Shown one piece after another: positions 17,246 through 30,897 of a stretch of 64,000 bases of DNA. Made by a program: the position numbers and the translations under genes. The notes beneath the pieces were generated by a model that saw nothing but the letters and a program-made list of their open reading frames with translations, did not search any database and was not told the DNA's origin. The stretch's first letter is position 1, and each line of letters opens with the position of its first letter. This DNA comes from Microbulbifer pacificus (GTDB taxonomy: Bacteria; Pseudomonadota; Gammaproteobacteria; Pseudomonadales; Cellvibrionaceae), in NCBI RefSeq assembly GCF_002959965.1, contig NZ_PREV01000026.1, positions 565,501-629,500 on the forward strand, in the 5' to 3' direction.

Positions 17246-18511
17246 TCACGCTCCGAGCCCTGCCCCCGGCCTGTCCGGCACGGCGGTACCAAGCGCCGGC
17301 AGACGCAGTTCAAATCTCGCGCCCCCCAGTGCGCTCGAAGCACCGGCGACGATGCTTCCCTCATGCCAACCCACCACCTTGCGCACAATCGCGAGTCCCA
17401 GGCCGTAACCGGAGACCTCCTGAGCGCCATCCGCGCGGACATACGGCAAGAAAATGTCTTCAAATCCGAGCCCGGCCAACCCCGGCCCATCGTCCTCAAT
17501 CACAAATACCGCCTCCCCACCGTCCTGGTAAAGGCGCGCCTGCACCTGAGTGAGCGAGTACTTGATGCCGTTGTCGATCAGGTTGTTGAACACTCGCACC
17601 AGCGAGCGACGATCCGCCATGGCAATGACCATTCTCGAAATCTCTATCCCCGCCTGCCGGCCGCTGATCTTCGCGAGTTGCTGGAGACGGGGAGAAACCA
17701 GTTCCAGTAAATTGACGGGCTCAAAGTCCAGCAAAGGTCGCTCGTGTTCCTGACGGGAAAACGTCAGATACTCTTCCACCAGCCCCTCCAGTTCGTCCAG
17801 GTCCTCCTGAAACTCCTGCTTCAACAGCGGGTCGCAGCTGGAGGGAAGCGACTCCACCGCGAACTTCAGACGCGTGATCGGCGTTCTCAGTTCGTGCGAC
17901 AGGGTGGCGGAGAGCTCCTGCTGCAAGGCGACGGCGCGGGCCAGACGCTGCCCCATCCACACCATGGCATCGGAAACCGGCGTAAAGAAATTGCTGTGCG
18001 GAAACTTGAAGTGTCGGGGATTCCTATCCCTGGCAAAACACGCGGCGGCGTCTTTGAGCTGCTGCAGATCTCTGATCAGCGGCCACAGGCAGAACAAGAT
18101 AGAAAGCCCGAGAAACAGATAAAAGAGCCGTGTGTACCAGTGATGGGTTTCTGAGAGGTCATCCTGAAATGGACCGAGCTGGGCAATCAGATCTCCCGCC
18201 TTCAGATAAAGAACATATTCCCCGGTATCGCTCTCTGCGCGCACCGGATTCCCGGCATTCAACGCCTGACGTTCCGCTGGTGGCAGCGCCAGCTGGTCCG
18301 GCGCCAGGAAACGGATACGCTCACCGTGCAGCGCGCGCTCCGGCGCGCAGACATTCTGCTGGCAATAGGCGTTCAGCATTTGGTGCAAGGCCAGGGTTTC
18401 AGGGGCGGGCGCCTGCTGCTGCCGACTGAGGTATACCTGATCCGCCAGCCATACCATCACCGACAAGCCCAGCAACACCAGCAGCAAATAGCGAATATAC
18501 AGCCGGTTCAC
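17246..18511 (-). CDS. RstB-like sensor histidine kinase
   Basis: 421 residues from a GTG whose bases overlap the regulator's TGA stop (GTGA); starting there gives NRLYIRYLLLVLLGLSVMVW, a proper first membrane helix. A periplasmic domain (about 35-140) is followed by a second helix (YLFLGLSILFCLWPLI), a HAMP-like linker, HisKA with ATLSHELRTPITRLKFAVES, and HATPase with NLIDNGIKYS, EDDGPGL and GYGLGLAIVRKV. The layout resembles RstB of enteric bacteria. It is the last gene of the operon MipA/OmpV-DUF3019-regulator-kinase, so it probably senses an envelope or metal/acid signal. The gene family is clear; the signal is not. Confidence 0.9.
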   Translation of the reverse strand: MNRLYIRYLLLVLLGLSVMVWLADQVYLSRQQQAPAPETLALHQMLNAYCQQNVCAPERALHGERIRFLAPDQLALPPAERQALNAGNPVRAESDTGEYVLYLKAGDLIAQLGPFQDDLSETHHWYTRLFYLFLGLSILFCLWPLIRDLQQLKDAAACFARDRNPRHFKFPHSNFFTPVSDAMVWMGQRLARAVALQQELSATLSHELRTPITRLKFAVESLPSSCDPLLKQEFQEDLDELEGLVEEYLTFSRQEHERPLLDFEPVNLLELVSPRLQQLAKISGRQAGIEISRMVIAMADRRSLVRVFNNLIDNGIKYSLTQVQARLYQDGGEAVFVIEDDGPGLAGLGFEDIFLPYVRADGAQEVSGYGLGLAIVRKVVGWHEGSIVAGASSALGGARFELRLPALGTAVPDRPGAGLGA

Positions 18512-19197
18512 TGCTTCGCCGCCAGCATATAGCCCTGCCCCCACACCGTTCGTACCGTAAGCGGAAGACTCGAAAAGCGCTCCATTTTCTTGCGCAGCCG
18601 GCTTATGCGCCCGTCGATGGTTCTATCCAGCCCATCGTATCGACGGCCGAGAGAATTGATAAATAAAAACTCGCGACTGAGCGCCTGCTGGGAGTGGGTT
18701 CCGAGCAACCACAGAAGATCAAATTCACCCGCCGAAAGCGGAATAACATTATCGTCCACCCAGGCACAACGCTCATTTCTGTCGAGGCGCAGATTCTCGA
18801 TATGCACGGACGTCATTTTTTCTCTCGACGGCAACCGCCGGCGAAGACAGGCCTGAATTCTCGCCAGCAGAATCTCCGGATGCACCGGTTTTACGATAAA
18901 ATCATCCGCTCCGATTTCAAACGCCTTCAGCTGACTGCGCACATCACTCAGTGCCGTCAAAAACAGAAATGGCCCGTTAAATTCCTCACGAATCTGCCCT
19001 GCAATGTCGAAGCCATCTCTGCCGGGCAACATGACGTCGCACAGCACAAGATCAACCGATCCCGTTCGCAGGGTTTGCGAAATACCGACGCCATCGGAAA
19101 AGTGACGCACAACAAAACGCTGCCGCTCCAGAAAATGTACGATGGAGCGCGCGAGGCGCTGATCGTCTTCAATCAACAGGATACGTTTTCCATGCAT
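18508..19197 (-). CDS. RstA-like OmpR-family response regulator
   Basis: 229 residues from the ATG at 19197 that overlaps the upstream TGA. The receiver has the acidic pair Glu10/Asp11, phosphoacceptor Asp54 (CDVMLPG), Thr81 and Lys103, all canonical. The winged-helix DNA-binding domain ends LTVRTVWGQGYMLAAKQ. GGAG nine bases upstream supports the start. It is coupled to the kinase gene downstream. It closely resembles the orphan regulator at 61746-62441, and both sit back-to-back with an S8 protease gene, so protease control is a reasonable inference. Confidence 0.92.
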   Translation of the reverse strand: MHGKRILLIEDDQRLARSIVHFLERQRFVVRHFSDGVGISQTLRTGSVDLVLCDVMLPGRDGFDIAGQIREEFNGPFLFLTALSDVRSQLKAFEIGADDFIVKPVHPEILLARIQACLRRRLPSREKMTSVHIENLRLDRNERCAWVDDNVIPLSAGEFDLLWLLGTHSQQALSREFLFINSLGRRYDGLDRTIDGRISRLRKKMERFSSLPLTVRTVWGQGYMLAAKQ

Positions 19198-19604
19198 CAC
19201 AGAAAACTCCACAAATGCCGTCGTTTCAGCCGCACCTGGCGACCGACCGCCAGAATCCTGATGGAGCTGGAAGCGATTTTTTCCGGGGCCTGCTTCAGAG
19301 CGAGATCAAACCGGGTCGTTTCGCTCACGCTCAATTCCAGTGAAACGCGACCTGCTTTTTCAGTCGGAGAACAGTAAATTGCGCGCTCTTCGCCCGCACG
19401 AAAAATGCAGACCTCCGCCGAGGCTAACAGCTCCCAGGAAAACACAAATTGCATGCGGCAGGACGAATCACGGTCGACAACACAGTTTCCCGGGGCAACC
19501 TGGAAGCGTTCAATCTTCATAGGCACCTCCTCGGACGGTGCAGCGGCAACCGAACTGGTTTCCAGAAAAAATAAAACAACCGCAAACAACCTGTAGCCTG
19601 TCAT
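19197..19604 (-). CDS. DUF3019 family exported protein
   Basis: 135 residues with a signal peptide (MTGYRLFAVVLFFLETSSVA, cleavage near AAA). The mature part has the DUF3019 signature: FQVAPGNCVVDRDSSCRMQF, then WELLASAEVCIFRAGEERAIYC and a beta-rich remainder, with four cysteines. The function of DUF3019 is not established. It is typically encoded between a MipA/OmpV protein and a two-component system, as here, where its stop overlaps the regulator start. A role as periplasmic partner of the sensor or of the outer-membrane protein is plausible. Confidence 0.82.
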   Translation of the reverse strand: MTGYRLFAVVLFFLETSSVAAAPSEEVPMKIERFQVAPGNCVVDRDSSCRMQFVFSWELLASAEVCIFRAGEERAIYCSPTEKAGRVSLELSVSETTRFDLALKQAPEKIASSSIRILAVGRQVRLKRRHLWSFL

Positions 19605-19611
19605 ATGCGGC

Positions 19612-20493
19612 TCACTTCAAGCTGTATTGCACACCGGCAAAAAAGGCGATGGGCTTATGCTGAACAACAAATGGGCTTGCTACGATGGTGTCGTCCAGCC
19701 AGTCCATCCGTCCCGCCAGCACCAGGTTCACAGACGTGGAGAGATAATATTTAGCTTCAAGCGTCGCATGGGTATTCAGGGCATCTCCAGCCCGATACAG
19801 CAGAATATTTGCCCGCGTGTTACCCAGCATGTCTGCACCGGTCTCTGCACCGTAGTAATAATCCACGAGTTTCCGGTTTTGATAGGTCGCACCCAGCTCG
19901 ACACCGAATCCAAAACGTCCGATTGAAAAACGCTTCCCCAGCACCAGCGGTATTTCGTCTCCGCCGTGAACTCCGGTGACATCCCGGTACATTCCCAGGC
20001 TGATGTCCAGGGGGCCCAGCCAACGCGCGGAAAAGCCGCCCAGATAGGACACGCGGCGCTTGGGGGGTGCCATGTCCGTTTCCACGGGCTCATCCACACC
20101 CAGTAACTTCCCCGTCAGCGCAAGGCCTTCTGTCAGCTCACTGCCACTGCCCGGAAAGAACAGACCATCGGTATTCAGACGTCCGGCGATATCCAACGCG
20201 AAGTTGGGTGTTTCATACAGGCTGAAGCCAACACTGGTGTCTTCCAGATAAAAACGCTCGCCGTAGTAGCGGATGGCGGGCATCACATGAACATCAATAT
20301 CTCCGCGGTCACTGAGCGGGCTTTGCAGTACACCGCGGCCTACGGCCAGTGCCAGTTCCCAGTGACCCGTTTTCACATAACCGTCTACCGTTTCAGCGGC
20401 ACCAGCCGATACGGCTCCAGTGACAGCCATCACCCAAAAAAACGCACTGGCCACTCTCCGGGTCTGGGCCGTCCGCGCGAAAAACGCGTGCAT
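19612..20493 (-). CDS. MipA/OmpV family outer-membrane protein
   Basis: 293 residues from the ATG at 20493 (AGGAAA upstream); the longer TTG-started frame is less likely. After an N-terminal signal sequence the protein is a run of amphipathic beta strands ending in the aromatic FFAGVQYSLK. MipA/OmpV features include GHWELALAVGRGVLQSPL, VMPAIRYYGERFYLEDTSVG and GLALTGKLLG. Family members are outer-membrane barrels linked to osmotic or antibiotic response or to MltA-peptidoglycan scaffolding. First gene of the operon with DUF3019 and the RstAB-like pair, seven bases from DUF3019. Confidence 0.87.
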   Translation of the reverse strand: MHAFFARTAQTRRVASAFFWVMAVTGAVSAGAAETVDGYVKTGHWELALAVGRGVLQSPLSDRGDIDVHVMPAIRYYGERFYLEDTSVGFSLYETPNFALDIAGRLNTDGLFFPGSGSELTEGLALTGKLLGVDEPVETDMAPPKRRVSYLGGFSARWLGPLDISLGMYRDVTGVHGGDEIPLVLGKRFSIGRFGFGVELGATYQNRKLVDYYYGAETGADMLGNTRANILLYRAGDALNTHATLEAKYYLSTSVNLVLAGRMDWLDDTIVASPFVVQHKPIAFFAGVQYSLK

Positions 20494-20608
20494 ATCCAAG
20501 AGTTTCCTGACTACTGACAACGGCTTTTACCCGGTTGAACGCCCATAACTAGTGATTTGCTGCAATCTATAGAAGCACCTTCCCCCGTAAAAGACCCTTT
20601 CGGGTGAT

Positions 20609-20626
20609 TTGTACAATTTTGTACAA
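20609..20626. promoter_or_regulatory. Direct repeat TTGTACAA x2, candidate RstA-like regulator box
   Basis: TTGTACAATTTTGTACAA holds two TTGTACAA units exactly 10 bp apart, one helical turn, as OmpR-family regulators prefer. It contains TACA-N6-TACA, matching the half-site layout of the published E. coli RstA box (TACATnTnGTTACA). It lies in the divergent region between the mipA-like operon and the S8 protease gene, 150 bases before the protease start. Confidence 0.5.
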
Positions 20627-20672
20627 CTCGCAACGCCAGTACTGGCGCCATCTCCGCGCTCGCCCGCCACAA

Positions 20673-20687
20673 TTTTGCACAGTTTCA
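20673..20687. promoter_or_regulatory. Shared 15-base motif upstream of S8 protease
   Basis: TTTTGCACAGTTTCA here recurs exactly at 55912-55926, upstream of the TonB receptor gene. It lies 89 bases before the protease start codon. Function unknown; it could be a regulator site or part of a core promoter. Confidence 0.35.
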
Positions 20688-20775
20688 CAGGCTCCACTTT
20701 GTTATACGGAAGCAGTTCTCGCGGCACCGCGCCGCAGTTCATTTCAATAACAGTTCCTTCCAAAGGAGAAGAAAC

Positions 20776-26079
<5,304 letters not shown>

Positions 26080-26148
26080 GCCAGCAGATCTTACAAGCGT
26101 CCTATTGAAATCGCGGTAACCGGAAGTGTCACCGCGATCCTCTCTCTT

Positions 26149-26173
26149 GCCCCGGTTATCCCGGGGCTTTTTT
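26149..26173 (+). terminator. Intrinsic terminator after S8 protease gene
   Basis: GCCCCGG (26149-26155), loop TTATC, CCGGGGC (26161-26167), then six T. It lies 70 bases after the protease stop, on the plus strand. Confidence 0.88.
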
Positions 26174-26309
26174 CGTTCCAGGTTTCCCTCACGCGGGACA
26201 CCACCATCGTCGACCGCCAACTCCAATTCTGTACGTGGCGGCACATTCCCAGGCTTTCTGCCTACACTTTCACCAATAGACACGGAAGGTTTCACTGCGG
26301 AGATGGCTC

Positions 26310-27107
26310 ATGGGACGCCCAAAACTCTGCCTACTGTTATGGATGGCACTGGTTTCCATCCCGTGCAGTGCACAGGATGACGAACTCCTCGCCAAAATGC
26401 TCGCCAATCCCGTTGGCGCCCCCAACAGCGTGCCGCTGCAGGCTAACTGGAATTACAACGTCGGCCCCAGAGAAGAAGGCAAACGCTTCGTCCTCAATAT
26501 TCAACCCGTCCTGCCGTTTTCCATCAACGAACACTGGAACCTGTACAGTAGAACCATTCTGCCCGTGGTTCATCAGCAGGATGTACTACCCGGCAGTGGC
26601 GTCCAAAACGGAATCGCCGATACCGTGCAGCAATTTTTCTTTTCCCCAAAGAAATCACCGGGGACCAAGTTGCGCTGGGGCGCTGGCCCTGTGGTACTGA
26701 TTCCGACGGGCTCCGAAGACTTACTGACGTTCGGGAAATGGGGGGCAGGACCCACCGCGGTCGCTCTGCTACAGGACGGCCCGTGGACCGTCGGTGCACT
26801 GGCCAATCAAATATGGTCTTTCGCCGGATCTGATCACCGACCGGATATCAACCAGGGATTTATCCAGCCGTTTTTGGCCTACACCACCTCGCGGGCCTGG
26901 AGCATCATCTTCATGTCCGAGTCCACCTATAAATGGGATACGGAAGAGTGGACAGTGCCACTCAACCTTCTCGCGGCCAAGGTATTCAAAATCGGCAGCC
27001 AACACGTTCAACTGAGAGCGGGCCCGCGCTACTACGCGGAAAGTACCGATCTGGCCCCCCATGGCTGGGGCTTCCGCGTCAATCTCATTTTGATGTTTCC
27101 CGAATAG
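26310..27107 (+). CDS. Outer-membrane beta-barrel protein (transporter/neuromedin-U-like family)
   Basis: 265 residues with a signal peptide ending near CSAQ. The rest alternates in the manner of outer-membrane strands, with WNYNVGPREEGKRFVLNIQP, FSINEHWNLYSRTILPV, WGAGPTAVALLQDGPWTVGA and the terminal WGFRVNLILMFPE. Databases name such proteins transporter or neuromedin U, with no proven function. A clear paralogue is at 40325-41113, most residues being identical by eye. GCCTACACT is shared 40-60 bases upstream of both starts. It precedes the MltF-like gene by 19 bases, so both may be in one transcript. Confidence 0.75.
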   Translation: MGRPKLCLLLWMALVSIPCSAQDDELLAKMLANPVGAPNSVPLQANWNYNVGPREEGKRFVLNIQPVLPFSINEHWNLYSRTILPVVHQQDVLPGSGVQNGIADTVQQFFFSPKKSPGTKLRWGAGPVVLIPTGSEDLLTFGKWGAGPTAVALLQDGPWTVGALANQIWSFAGSDHRPDINQGFIQPFLAYTTSRAWSIIFMSESTYKWDTEEWTVPLNLLAAKVFKIGSQHVQLRAGPRYYAESTDLAPHGWGFRVNLILMFPE

Positions 27108-27126
27108 ACTGCCGTGACCAGCGCCA

Positions 27127-29346
27127 ATGACGCCTGTAATTTCAATACCGAGCGCAATCTTCCTTAAGATCCGGTTCCTCACACGGTTACTACGGCGATG
27201 GTACGTATTACTGTTGATCGTCACATTAGCGGGGTGCGGCGGAAATCCGGAAGATCTGTCCGCACAAAAGGCAGCGGAGGGCCACAACAGCGCCTATGTG
27301 GAAACCGGAGATCTCGCGGCACTCAAAAAGCGGGGGACTATCCGTTTCGTCAGTGTGTCGGTGCTTGAGGAAAATGTTCTTGAGCAGTTCCGTCGCTCCG
27401 AGATCGTCACCCAGCGGCACTACGAGCGCGCCATGGAATTCGCCCGCCGACTTAAACTGAAACCGGTGTGGATGCGAGCGCAGACAGATCAGGAAATCAT
27501 TGAGATGCTGCAAAGCGGCAAGGCCGATATTGCCGTAGACAGCGCCATCGTCACCGAGGAACGGCGCGAGCAGGTGAACTTCACTATCCCACTGGAAAAA
27601 ATCCACCAGCTACTGGTTACCGGTCGCCACGGACCGGATATCAGCAACGTGGAAAATCTTCGCAACGTAACGCTGATGGTGATCAAAGGCACGGTTCTCG
27701 TGGATACAGCGAAAGAGATCATCAAGGCGCACCCCGACGCAAATCTCACGCTGCAGGAAATACCCTTTTCAGAAGGCGTCGACCAGTTTATCGATCAGGT
27801 AAATCGCGAGCGCAACGCGGTTACCATTATGCCGAGCAATATTGCCAAGGGTGTCACCGAGTATCGTAGCGACGTCCGCCTGGGTGCCCAGGTTTCCGAC
27901 CTGCAAAGTATCGCCTGGGCTTACCGGCATAACTCCCCCGAACTCGGACAGCGCCTGGACAACTTCCTTACCAGTACCCTGGTCAACCCCATCGAAAAGC
28001 GTATCGCCGACTGGAAGCAGATAAAGGAATCCGGCGTTATTCGCCTGCTGACTTACAACGGGCCGACCGGATACTTCTTATGGAAAGGTGTTCTGATGGG
28101 GTGGGATTACGACCTCGCCGTCGCCTTTGCAGAAAAACACAAGTTGCAGTTGCAGGTGGTTGTTGTCCCCTTCGAACACAGTCTGGTGGAGTGGCTCAAG
28201 GAGGGCCGGGGGGATTTCGCCGGTTCCTTTTCCACGTTGACACCGGAGCGCAAGGCACAAGGTGTAGCCTTTAGCACACCGTTCGCGGAAATGGCGGAGC
28301 AGATTCTCAGCAACAGGAAAGAGCCTCCGATAACCAACCTCGAAGATCTCAAAGGGCGAACACTGATACTGCGCGCCTTCTCACCCTTCAGCGCCAGTGC
28401 GCACGCCCTGGAAAAGGCCGGGCTCGGGGTGAACGTCGAACTCGCACCACCGCAAGACTCCTACATGTGCCTGATCAACAAGGTCGCGGAAGGCGAACTC
28501 GATGCAACCATCATGGATGCCCACACTGCGCAGATTGAGGCATCCCTGAGACCGGATCTGATAGCGGGTATGATGACCAGCGATCCGAAGCCCAAAGGTT
28601 GGATGGTGCTGCCGGAAAACCAAAAACTGCTGCAGGAAATCAACACATTCATCCGCGACTATCGCAAGAGCGAAGCCTACTCCGAACTGGTAAAGCATTA
28701 TCTGGAGCCCAAAAGTCGCTATCTGCCGCGTATGCAGGCACGTATCGTACCCGGTGCGGATATCTCGCCCTACGACGACCTTGTCAAGGCCTCTGCCGCG
28801 GAATACCGGTTTGACTGGCGAATGGTCGTGGCACAAATGTGGCAGGAGAGCAGTTTCAATCCCAACGCAGTGTCACCCGCGGGGGCACAGGGGCTGATGC
28901 AGGTGATGCCGCGCACCGCGGAGGACATGGGTTTCGATCCGCCACTGTTCGACCCGGAGCGGGGAATCCAGGCCGGAGTCAAATATCTCCGCTGGGTCCA
29001 CGATCGCTTTCCCGAATCATTGGATGAAGATGAAAAGCTGTGGTTTACCCTCGCGTCCTATAATGCCGGATACGGTCACCTTCTCGATGCACGACAACTC
29101 GCGGAAAAGCTGGGTCTGGATCCCGATCAATGGTTCGATAATGTCGAAGTCGCCATGCTGAAACTTTCCGAACCCCGCTATTTCGAAAAGGCCCGCTATG
29201 GCTTTGTGCACGGCGCTGAGCCAGTCGCATACGTGCGCAATATCAGCAACCTGTACAAAGCCTATGCGGAAGTGGCCAGCGGGGATATTTCCCGTGCGGA
29301 AGGAAGCCCCTCGATCGAGGCAATATTCATCGCGATACCGGATTAA
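27127..29346 (+). CDS. MltF-like lytic transglycosylase with two solute-binding domains
   Basis: 739 residues against about 520 for E. coli MltF. Lipobox LAGC (Cys37) indicates a lipoprotein. Domain 1 (about 55-285) and domain 2 (about 295-530) are both SBP_bac_3-like (KKRGTIRFVSVS; KESGVIRLLTYNGPTGYFLW); MltF normally has one. The SLT domain (about 545-720) has catalytic Glu574 in QMWQESSFNP, then SPAGAQGLMQVMPRTAEDMG and LASYNAGYGH. It cleaves peptidoglycan glycan strands, and the solute domains presumably bind muropeptides or other ligands to control activity. The start has only a weak ribosome site. Confidence 0.88.
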   Translation: MTPVISIPSAIFLKIRFLTRLLRRWYVLLLIVTLAGCGGNPEDLSAQKAAEGHNSAYVETGDLAALKKRGTIRFVSVSVLEENVLEQFRRSEIVTQRHYERAMEFARRLKLKPVWMRAQTDQEIIEMLQSGKADIAVDSAIVTEERREQVNFTIPLEKIHQLLVTGRHGPDISNVENLRNVTLMVIKGTVLVDTAKEIIKAHPDANLTLQEIPFSEGVDQFIDQVNRERNAVTIMPSNIAKGVTEYRSDVRLGAQVSDLQSIAWAYRHNSPELGQRLDNFLTSTLVNPIEKRIADWKQIKESGVIRLLTYNGPTGYFLWKGVLMGWDYDLAVAFAEKHKLQLQVVVVPFEHSLVEWLKEGRGDFAGSFSTLTPERKAQGVAFSTPFAEMAEQILSNRKEPPITNLEDLKGRTLILRAFSPFSASAHALEKAGLGVNVELAPPQDSYMCLINKVAEGELDATIMDAHTAQIEASLRPDLIAGMMTSDPKPKGWMVLPENQKLLQEINTFIRDYRKSEAYSELVKHYLEPKSRYLPRMQARIVPGADISPYDDLVKASAAEYRFDWRMVVAQMWQESSFNPNAVSPAGAQGLMQVMPRTAEDMGFDPPLFDPERGIQAGVKYLRWVHDRFPESLDEDEKLWFTLASYNAGYGHLLDARQLAEKLGLDPDQWFDNVEVAMLKLSEPRYFEKARYGFVHGAEPVAYVRNISNLYKAYAEVASGDISRAEGSPSIEAIFIAIPD

Positions 29347-29455
29347 CTGTCTAAACTTCCTATCACGTATCAGACAAATTGCCCGGTGTTTCTCGCGCTG
29401 GTCGCGTTCGTACACCCCCCTCCGCCCCGCTTATCCATACGACCAAGGAGTCCCG

Positions 29456-30895
29456 ATGAATCGTTCGATAACCTGGCGCACGCTTACCAGGGCCATGATG
29501 GCTCTCACCGTGAGCCTGTCTGCATTCAGCACATCCGCGCATGCGGAACTGACGCCGGAAGCGGCGAAACAGATTGCCGTGGAAACCTATATCTACGGCT
29601 ATTCGCTGATCTCGGTGGAAATGACCCGCAAGGTCATGACCAACGTTGCCAAGCCCAGTACCAAGCATGCGCCCATGGGGCAGTTTGCCAATCTGCGCGA
29701 GTATCCCTCGGCCAAGTTCCGCGACGTTACCGCGCCCAATGCGGACACGCTGTACTCCAACGCATTCGTTGACCTTTCCGAAGAGCCCTGGGTTGTGAGC
29801 TGGCCGGATATGGGCGATCGCTATTACGTGTGGGAGTTTTATGACGCCTGGGTGCCGGTCGTCTTCGACCCCGGTTCCCGCACCACCGGACAGAAGGCGC
29901 AAACCTATGTCCTGACCGGCCCCGGTTGGAGCGGCAAATTACCCGCCGGTGTAAAAGAGGTGAAGTCCCCCACGGCCACCGTGTGGATTCTCGCCCGCAC
30001 CTATTCCACCGGAACCCCGGAGGACTATAAAAAAGTATGGGCGCTGCAGGATCAGTACAAGCTCTACCCTCTCAGTGCCTGGGGCAAAAACTACGTGCCT
30101 CCCGCGGGAAAAGTGGATCCGTCAATTGATATGAAGACCGCGGTACGCGATCAGGTCAACGCACTGAACGCCGAGCAGTACTTCGGCTGGATGGCGGAGC
30201 TGATGCAAAACAACCCGCCCACGGCCGAAGACGCACCGATGGTCGCGAAGATGAAGAAAATCGGCCTGGAGCCGGGCAAGCCTTTCGATCTTGGCAAGCT
30301 CAACCCCGCCGTCGCCGCCGCCATTAAACAGGCCCCCCAAACCGCCTGGGAGCAGATCGTCGCCTATACCAAAGACTCCGGAAAAATAAATAACGGCTGG
30401 CTGGTCAACCTCAAGGTCGGTCACTACGGCACCAACTATATGGCCCGCGCCTGGCTCTCGGCGTTTGGTATCCCCGCTAACGCCCCCAAGGACGCGGTCT
30501 ACCCCGTTGGCCAGACCGATGCCGATGGCAACCCGCTGGATGCCTCCAAACACAACTACGTGATCCATTTCAAATCCGAAAAGGATTTGCCACCGGCCAA
30601 CGGATTCTGGTCTCTGACCATGTACGACGACGAGTACTTCTTTGTGCCCAATCCGCTGAACCGCTATACCCTCAGCGAGCGCAATTCACTCAAGAAAAAC
30701 GCTGACGGATCCATCAGTCTGTACCTGCAGAAGGACAATCCCGGCCCGGAGAAGGAATCCAACTGGCTGCCCGCACCGAATGCGAAATTCATTCCCATGT
30801 TCCGCCTTTACTGGCCGAAGGAGAATCCACCATCCGTGCTGGATGGCAGCTGGTGGCCGCCGGTCATTGAGAAAAACAGCGCATCAGAACGCTGA
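29456..30895 (+). CDS. DUF1254/DUF1214 exported protein (copy A)
   Basis: 479 residues from the ATG with AAGGAG six bases before it; the open frame continues further upstream but lacks a better start. Signal peptide about 1-31 (SLSAFSTSAHA). The N-terminal DUF1254 part has QIAVETYIYGYSLISVEMTR and DVTAPNADTLYSNAFVDLSE; the C-terminal DUF1214 part has FWSLTMYDDEYFFVPNPLNR and SLYLQKDNPGPEKESNWLPA. The biochemical role of the family is not established. It stands next to the AraC-regulated catabolic cluster, and a more distant relative lies on the other side at 38523. Confidence 0.88.
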   Translation: MNRSITWRTLTRAMMALTVSLSAFSTSAHAELTPEAAKQIAVETYIYGYSLISVEMTRKVMTNVAKPSTKHAPMGQFANLREYPSAKFRDVTAPNADTLYSNAFVDLSEEPWVVSWPDMGDRYYVWEFYDAWVPVVFDPGSRTTGQKAQTYVLTGPGWSGKLPAGVKEVKSPTATVWILARTYSTGTPEDYKKVWALQDQYKLYPLSAWGKNYVPPAGKVDPSIDMKTAVRDQVNALNAEQYFGWMAELMQNNPPTAEDAPMVAKMKKIGLEPGKPFDLGKLNPAVAAAIKQAPQTAWEQIVAYTKDSGKINNGWLVNLKVGHYGTNYMARAWLSAFGIPANAPKDAVYPVGQTDADGNPLDASKHNYVIHFKSEKDLPPANGFWSLTMYDDEYFFVPNPLNRYTLSERNSLKKNADGSISLYLQKDNPGPEKESNWLPAPNAKFIPMFRLYWPKENPPSVLDGSWWPPVIEKNSASER

Positions 30896-30897
30896 AC

